Of a DNA stretch of 64,000 nt, positions 59,695 through 64,000 are shown piece after piece (position 1 is the first letter of the stretch; each line of letters starts with the position of its first letter). Source of the stretch: Coraliomargarita sinensis (GTDB taxonomy: Bacteria; Verrucomicrobiota; Verrucomicrobiia; Opitutales; Coraliomargaritaceae). Made by a program: the position numbers and the translations under genes. The notes under the pieces were generated by a model. The model was given only the letters and a program-made list of their open reading frames with translations, did not search any database and was not told the origin of the DNA. The stretch covers positions 124,001 to 188,000 of the forward strand of contig NZ_QHJQ01000006.1 in NCBI RefSeq assembly GCF_003185655.1, in the 5' to 3' direction.

Positions 59695-59779
59695 AGGTTC
59701 GGGTTTACTCGGTTAAACAAATGTAAAAGCCACAAATTTGCGCGCCAACGTAGCGCTGACAATGATTTTTCCGGCCATT

Positions 59780-60148
59780 TTACGGAAGCGTAATAACCGG
59801 CGCGTCGCTCCATAACTGATCCAGCTTGTAATAATCGCGCATTTCCTCGGTTTGCAGGTGTACCATAAAATCAAAGGCATCAATGACCAGCCAGCCACTG
59901 CCGATCTCCCGTTCCTGCCCGATCAGTTGTACCCCGGCCTCCTTGAGTTTTGCATCGAGAGTGGTTTTCAGCGCCTTGACGTGTGGCTCCGAGGTCGCGC
60001 TGACAAGAATCATGTAATCCGTAATCGATGACTTGCCACGAACGTCCAGCACTTTGATCGATTCCCCTTTCTTGTCTTCGATCGCGGCGATAGCGCAGCG
60101 CATTTCTTCTAATGTCTTCTTTCGGGTGAAATTTCTCTTATCTGGCAT
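59780..60148 (-). CDS. rsfS: Ribosomal silencing factor RsfS (Iojap/YbeB)
   Basis: 122 residues. It binds ribosomal protein uL14 and blocks subunit joining when nutrients are low. Family segments: DKKGESIKVLDVRGKSSITD, YMILVSATSEPHVKAL and GSGWLVIDAFDFMVHLQ then EMRDYYKLDQLW. It lies 12 bases after nadD on the same strand, the order conserved in many bacteria. Confidence 0.95.
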   Translation of the reverse strand: MPDKRNFTRKKTLEEMRCAIAAIEDKKGESIKVLDVRGKSSITDYMILVSATSEPHVKALKTTLDAKLKEAGVQLIGQEREIGSGWLVIDAFDFMVHLQTEEMRDYYKLDQLWSDAPVITLP

Positions 60149-60160
60149 AGTGAAAAGGCA

Positions 60161-60769
60161 TTAGGTATACAGGCCCTCTTCCCGAATGAAAGCTTCAACT
60201 GATTGTGGCAGCAGTCCAATTACGGACTCTCCATTCACAATTCGTTCCCGAATCGAGGTGGAGCTCTCTTCCATCAAAGGTGCATCAATTGTCTCGTATT
60301 TGAGCCCGGACACCCCCGGAGCAGACAACTGATACCCGGGCCGGGCCAAGACCAGAAAAGTAACCGCCTGCGCCAATTCTCTGATCGCATGCCAGCGGTC
60401 GAGTTGCTCGAGTTGATCGCCGCCAATGATCCAGTAGAGGTCCGCGTCCGGCATGCGCGCTTTGAACGCTTGTACCGTGTCCACGGTGTAACTGACCCCG
60501 CCACGTTTTAATTCCGAATCATCAATCACGAAGCCCGCCTCGCCGGCCAATGCGAGTTCGAGCATTTTAAGGCGCGCCGCATCGCTGGCGACGGGGCTGT
60601 GCGCTTTCAGCGGAGACTGGGCTGCCGGGATGAAAGCCACCCGGTCAAGAGATGCCTGCCTTCGGGCAGCACGGGCCACTTCCAAGTGCGCACGGTGCAC
60701 CGGATCAAACGCACCTCCGTAGAGTGCGATCCGCGGCTTATGGGTTGCCTGATGCTCTTGAGTCGTCAT
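60161..60769 (-). CDS. nadD: Nicotinate-nucleotide adenylyltransferase
   Basis: 202 residues. It adenylates nicotinate mononucleotide in NAD synthesis. The nucleotidyl-transferase motif is LYGGAFDPVHRAHLEV (HxGH-like, here HRAH), with FIPAAQSPLK, YWIIGGDQLEQLDRWH and the C-terminal EESSTSIRERI. The start has the extra residues MTTQEHQATHKPR before the first strand. Upstream of rsfS; divergent from the ExoD-like gene. Confidence 0.94.
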   Translation of the reverse strand: MTTQEHQATHKPRIALYGGAFDPVHRAHLEVARAARRQASLDRVAFIPAAQSPLKAHSPVASDAARLKMLELALAGEAGFVIDDSELKRGGVSYTVDTVQAFKARMPDADLYWIIGGDQLEQLDRWHAIRELAQAVTFLVLARPGYQLSAPGVSGLKYETIDAPLMEESSTSIRERIVNGESVIGLLPQSVEAFIREEGLYT

Positions 60770-60811
60770 TTACAAACAGAACACAGTGAGTTAAGACCCG
60801 CCCAATCACAA

Positions 60812-61474
60812 ATGCAAACCGACCAGGATTCAGCCCAACATGTGCCACTCGGCCAAGCGCTCGAAGCATTACTCAAGACAGAGGATGCACGGGGCCCGTC
60901 AATCAGCGAAATCACGGGGGCCGTCGGCGAGAAAGGCTTTGGTCTGGTATTGATGGTGCTTTCCCTACCGAGTGCCCTGCCCGTTCCCGCACCGGGCTAC
61001 AGCACCCCCTTCGGCATCGTGATCGGGCTTATCGCGTTGCAAATGATACTCGGCCGGCAAGCTCTCTGGATTCCGGAAAAGCTTAAAGGCGTCCGCATCA
61101 AACCTTCCCTGGCCAATCGAATGCTCGGGACGGCCGCCAAATTCCTGAAAAAGATTGAGCGCCTTATTCGCCCGAGACAGCGCTGGATTCGATCCCGGGC
61201 CGGGCAAGCAGGGCTGGCCTGCGTCATTCTGATCATGGCCTGCCTGATGATGCTGCCCATTCCCCTGACCAATACCTTCCCTGCCATGGTGATCTTTCTG
61301 ATCGGAATCGGGCTCTCCGAAGAAGACGGCCTGCTCGCTCTGGGGGCTTTTGCGGTCGGCCTGCTCGCGATCGCCCTCTATGCGGCCGTCATCTATATAT
61401 TCCTCACCCAGGGCCCCGAAGCAGTCGACGGCATTAAAGACTGGATCAAAGCACGACTGGGAATGGGTGACTAG
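60812..61474 (+). CDS. ExoD-family membrane protein
   Basis: 220 residues from ATG 60812; a longer version from 60752 would begin inside the region opposite the nadD start. ExoD (PF06055) features: an N-terminal soluble part with ISEITGAVGEKGFGLVLMVL, the proline-rich SLPSALPVPAPGYSTPFGI and three or four helices (TNTFPAMVIFLIGIGLSEED). Family members affect exopolysaccharide production in rhizobia; the molecular activity is unknown. It stands 43 bases from the divergent nadD. Confidence 0.85.
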   Translation: MQTDQDSAQHVPLGQALEALLKTEDARGPSISEITGAVGEKGFGLVLMVLSLPSALPVPAPGYSTPFGIVIGLIALQMILGRQALWIPEKLKGVRIKPSLANRMLGTAAKFLKKIERLIRPRQRWIRSRAGQAGLACVILIMACLMMLPIPLTNTFPAMVIFLIGIGLSEEDGLLALGAFAVGLLAIALYAAVIYIFLTQGPEAVDGIKDWIKARLGMGD

Positions 61475-61499
61475 AACCACCGAAATTGATTCCCCGGAC

Positions 61500-63083
61500 T
61501 TATCGGGGCCGGTACTGGATCGCCTTCAAATTATTCTCGAGACGGACATCCTCATTGAGATCTTCGGGTAAGACGCGGGCGGCGAGATCAAGCGTCTGCT
61601 CACTGTCGATAGAGGGCAACTGTGCGTAAACCTTGCGCGTGGTGGTCTGCCCGGGGCCAAGCGTACCAATCGTGAATGACATGGGCTCACTGTCATTGAT
61701 CAAGACCTCCAGCTGCGCTTCGTTAAACCACTTGGTCCCCCTGTTTTGCACGGTGACTTCGACCGGCATGTTGGTGCCGGGCTGAGCATCGGCACTCAGA
61801 TGAATCCCGGCCAGAGCAATATCGAGAATCCCGGGGGTCGCCCGTTCACGCAAACGGTCCCAGTCCAACAATCCGGCACCGTACACCGGATCAGGCCCGG
61901 GCGCACCTGCATCGTTCAGATAGCGCCGGAGCAACTTGACCGCTTCATCACCGGACATGGCTTCTTCACCGGACATCAACGACGCCAAGGTTCCGCTGAC
62001 AAAGGGAGCGGCCGCCGAGGTCCCGGAAAAGAGTATTGTCCCTTCATCTTCCTTGGCCGTGCGAATTCCGATACCGGGCGCCGCAAAATCAATCTTTTGG
62101 GATTGGTTGGGGAAAACCGCCTGACTGCCTTTGGCATCCAGCGCAGTGACCGAAAGAACTTGATCATAAGCCGCTGGAAAAGGCATGCGGTCATAACCGT
62201 CATTCCCCGCGGCTGCGACGAGAAGAACCCCCCGGTCACTGGCATATTTAACCGCCTGTCGCATCAGTAGGGAATCCTCATACACTCCCAGGCTCATATT
62301 GATGACTTTAACGCCCATGTCCACGGCCTGCACAATTCCTTCCGCGACATGATAACTGTTGCCCTGTCCCTCATCATCGAGAACGCGAACGACAAAGAGC
62401 TCGGCGTTGGGCGCAATGCCCTCTTTCCCGGCAATAATGGAAGCGACGGAAGTGCCGTGGGCAGCACCCGGACCGGCTACGCCCCCACCGGCCAGGTCGA
62501 TGTTTACAATGTAGACATCATCAAATTGCGGATGTGCTTTAATCCCCGAATCGAGAATTGCGACGATCACTCCGGAACCGTCGCCTTGGGGCAGTCCCTT
62601 CACGATGGATCGTGCGGAAGCTCCGTAGCCACGTAATCCGGCCAGTGCCACCGGGTCGATTTCCACGGGGGGCAAAGGCTGCTTCACCCGGTGCGAATAA
62701 CTGGCCCTGGCGCCATATCGGCCGAAATTCACCGAAAGGAGCGCGTCGTCCGGAATGCGCACGGCCAGCAATTCATCGATCTGGCCGAGAGGTTTGTGGC
62801 CGGCTTCCATCAAAGCGGCAATATAAGCCAGGTAGTCCCTGCGACTGCCAAAATGAATCACATACTCTCCGGGAACGGCTTCAGGCGGCAATTCCGGCAA
62901 TACATCCTGCACAGAATCGGTCTTCACCTCCGGGAAATCAAAAAAGACCTGCTCGCTGGTCGCCCCCTGTTCATCATCCGCCCCCGAAGAAGGTTCGAGT
63001 TGCTGCAAGGCCAGATAAACACCCAGCATGCCCCCGACGATAATGAGAATAGCAAAAACAAAATAAATCCGGAAAGCCTTCAT
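61500..63083 (-). CDS. Membrane-anchored subtilisin-like serine protease (S8) with CARDB-like domain
   Basis: 527 residues. An N-terminal membrane anchor or signal (about 5-27) is followed by a propeptide-like region (about 70-140) and the peptidase S8 domain with the catalytic triad Asp178 (AILDSGIKAHP), His209 (AHGTSVASIIAG) and Ser356 (SGTSAAAPFVSG); the oxyanion Asn294 is in AAAGNDGYD. The C-terminal roughly 110 residues form a CARDB-like beta domain (VEVTVQNRGTKWFNEAQLEV). It is probably exported and may process or degrade surface proteins. Transcribed alone; convergent with the ExoD-like gene. Confidence 0.92.
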   Translation of the reverse strand: MKAFRIYFVFAILIIVGGMLGVYLALQQLEPSSGADDEQGATSEQVFFDFPEVKTDSVQDVLPELPPEAVPGEYVIHFGSRRDYLAYIAALMEAGHKPLGQIDELLAVRIPDDALLSVNFGRYGARASYSHRVKQPLPPVEIDPVALAGLRGYGASARSIVKGLPQGDGSGVIVAILDSGIKAHPQFDDVYIVNIDLAGGGVAGPGAAHGTSVASIIAGKEGIAPNAELFVVRVLDDEGQGNSYHVAEGIVQAVDMGVKVINMSLGVYEDSLLMRQAVKYASDRGVLLVAAAGNDGYDRMPFPAAYDQVLSVTALDAKGSQAVFPNQSQKIDFAAPGIGIRTAKEDEGTILFSGTSAAAPFVSGTLASLMSGEEAMSGDEAVKLLRRYLNDAGAPGPDPVYGAGLLDWDRLRERATPGILDIALAGIHLSADAQPGTNMPVEVTVQNRGTKWFNEAQLEVLINDSEPMSFTIGTLGPGQTTTRKVYAQLPSIDSEQTLDLAARVLPEDLNEDVRLENNLKAIQYRPR

Positions 63084-63126
63084 CGGCGAATAAACTAGAC
63101 TTGGTCACATTTAGAGCAACCGTCTA

Positions 63127-63822
63127 ATGCAAATGCATATAATCTGCTTCCAACACGTGCCTTTCGAAGGCCCGGCCGCGATCGCGGATTGGGCCGACTC
63201 GCGCGGGCATGCCCTGGAATGCATCCGGTTATTCGACAATGAGCCGACACCCCCCTGTGACAGCTACGATATGCTTTTGATTATGGGTGGCCCCATGAAT
63301 ATTGACGAGGAAACCGAACACCCGTGGTTGACCGCTGAAAAGGCGGCGATCCGGGAGGCCATCCAGGCCGGTAAAATCGTGGTCGGCATTTGCCTCGGTG
63401 CGCAGCTGATCGCTGATGCTCTGGGAGCAAAGGTTGAGCGCGGGCCACAAGCCGAAATCGGCTGGCTACCGATTGAGAAGAGCCCGGAGGCGTCACAAGC
63501 GCTCCGCCTCCCCGATTCGCTGCGCGTCTTTCATTGGCACGGTGACAGTTTTACCCTTCCCGTCGGAGCCGTGCGTATCGCCTCCAGTGCCGCTTGTCCC
63601 CATCAAGGTTTTCTCTATCAGGAGCGTGTGCTCGCGTTGCAGTGTCACCTCGAAAGCACCCCCGCAAGCATGCATGCACTGATCGATGCCTGCGAAGATG
63701 AAATTGGCATTGGACCCTACATTCAGGACGCCTCCACCATGCGCTCGGAACCGGAAACTACGTTCCGGAACATGCAAGCCGTGCTCTTTCAACTACTTGA
63801 TCGGATAAGCTGCCATGGTTGA
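63127..63822 (+). CDS. Class I glutamine amidotransferase-like protein
   Basis: 231 residues, GMP-synthase-type GATase alone, with no synthetase domain. The triad is complete: Cys89 in GICLGAQLIADALG, His174 and Glu176 in LQCHLESTP; MGGPMNI gives the oxyanion loop and FHWHGDSFTLP the substrate wall. Stand-alone members hydrolyse glutamine or related gamma-glutamyl compounds; substrate unknown. lipB starts 8 bases before its stop. Confidence 0.88.
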   Translation: MQMHIICFQHVPFEGPAAIADWADSRGHALECIRLFDNEPTPPCDSYDMLLIMGGPMNIDEETEHPWLTAEKAAIREAIQAGKIVVGICLGAQLIADALGAKVERGPQAEIGWLPIEKSPEASQALRLPDSLRVFHWHGDSFTLPVGAVRIASSAACPHQGFLYQERVLALQCHLESTPASMHALIDACEDEIGIGPYIQDASTMRSEPETTFRNMQAVLFQLLDRISCHG

Positions 63823-64000
63823 GATCGAAATCATCGACTGGGGGCGCACCCGCTACGCCGAAGCTTTTGAAGAACAGAAAGCGCGGGTTGCCCGGCGCAA
63901 GGCGGGGGACTGCGGCGATGCCCTGATTTTCACGGAGCACGACCCCGTTTACACAATGGGCCTGCGCAAGGGTGCCGACCAACATCTGATCTGGGACGAG
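63815..64000 (+). CDS. lipB: Octanoyltransferase LipB, N-terminal part (runs off the window)
   Basis: 62 codons are visible. MVEIEIIDWGRTRYAEAFE and LIFTEHDPVYTMGLRKGADQ match the start of lipoyl(octanoyl) transferases, which move octanoate from acyl carrier protein to lipoyl domains. The catalytic Cys/Lys region lies beyond the window. Its ATG lies inside the end of the amidotransferase gene (8-base overlap). Confidence 0.85.
   Translation, partial: MVEIEIIDWGRTRYAEAFEEQKARVARRKAGDCGDALIFTEHDPVYTMGLRKGADQHLIWDE

Overview
The window reads as chromosome from a member of Verrucomicrobiota, most likely class Opitutae (Puniceicoccales / Coraliomargarita-like). This is an inference from gene content, not a database result: a TraR/DksA protein with a very long lysine/alanine-rich N-terminus, an exosortase, GTP-type PEP carboxykinase, a Bacteroidetes-type ParC, a GntR-headed sugar regulator beside a sialate O-acetylesterase, and a secreted protein with the D-x-D-x-DG repeats and FFMRI-type C-terminus common in this phylum. 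Coding density is high. Housekeeping genes are GC-rich; the accessory patches at 6.2-9.2 kb and 43-47.3 kb are visibly different.

Layout. 1-8.2 kb: an RHS/YD-repeat locus (a small secreted YD protein, a 1940-residue RHS protein with a degenerate transglutaminase-like N-domain, then AT-rich small genes that look like an immunity or tip region). 8.4-9.2 kb: a decayed helix-turn-helix gene and a terminator. 9.2-14.0 kb: ligA, an AspT/YidE-type transporter, an N-acetylglucosamine-kinase-like gene and tRNA-Ser(CGA). 14.3-19.3 kb: a secreted protein, and a lipoprotein divergent from a lipid-modification operon (cfa-like methyltransferase, COG2907 oxidoreductase, DUF1365). 19.7-25.3 kb: deoC, a CapD/WbpM dehydratase with its DegT aminotransferase, and pckG. 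25.8-30.5 kb: parC, glgA and an exosortase. 30.6-35.9 kb: one long operon HIT-phoH-pgpH-ybeY-ECF sigma-zinc anti-sigma. 36.1-42.9 kb: glutamate dehydrogenase, manA-like isomerase, a PfkB kinase, a 7TM-type sensor kinase and an EamA permease.

43.2-49.8 kb is the most unusual part. A tRNA-Pro, a single-domain response regulator and the tail of a histidine kinase occur twice, about 4 kb apart, with 576 bp of perfect identity. Between the copies lie a GntR-type regulator and a sialate O-acetylesterase whose signal peptide carries an in-frame TGA. The second regulator copy is paired with a kinase whose N-terminal membrane domain matches the plant ETR1 ethylene-binding domain at all seven residues known to be needed for ethylene binding. 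Palindromic intergenic elements with a compensatory base-pair change lie beside both copies.

49.9-64 kb: gpmI, a Ca/Na antiporter, ileS, the lysine-rich TraR/DksA protein, lspA, a coupled PAS-protein / hybrid-kinase pair, rsfS-nadD, an ExoD-like membrane protein, a subtilase, a class I glutamine amidotransferase and the start of lipB. A theme runs across the window: LigA, YbeY, IleS and the TraR/DksA protein all have damaged or missing zinc ligands, while the anti-sigma factor and the ManA-type isomerase keep theirs.
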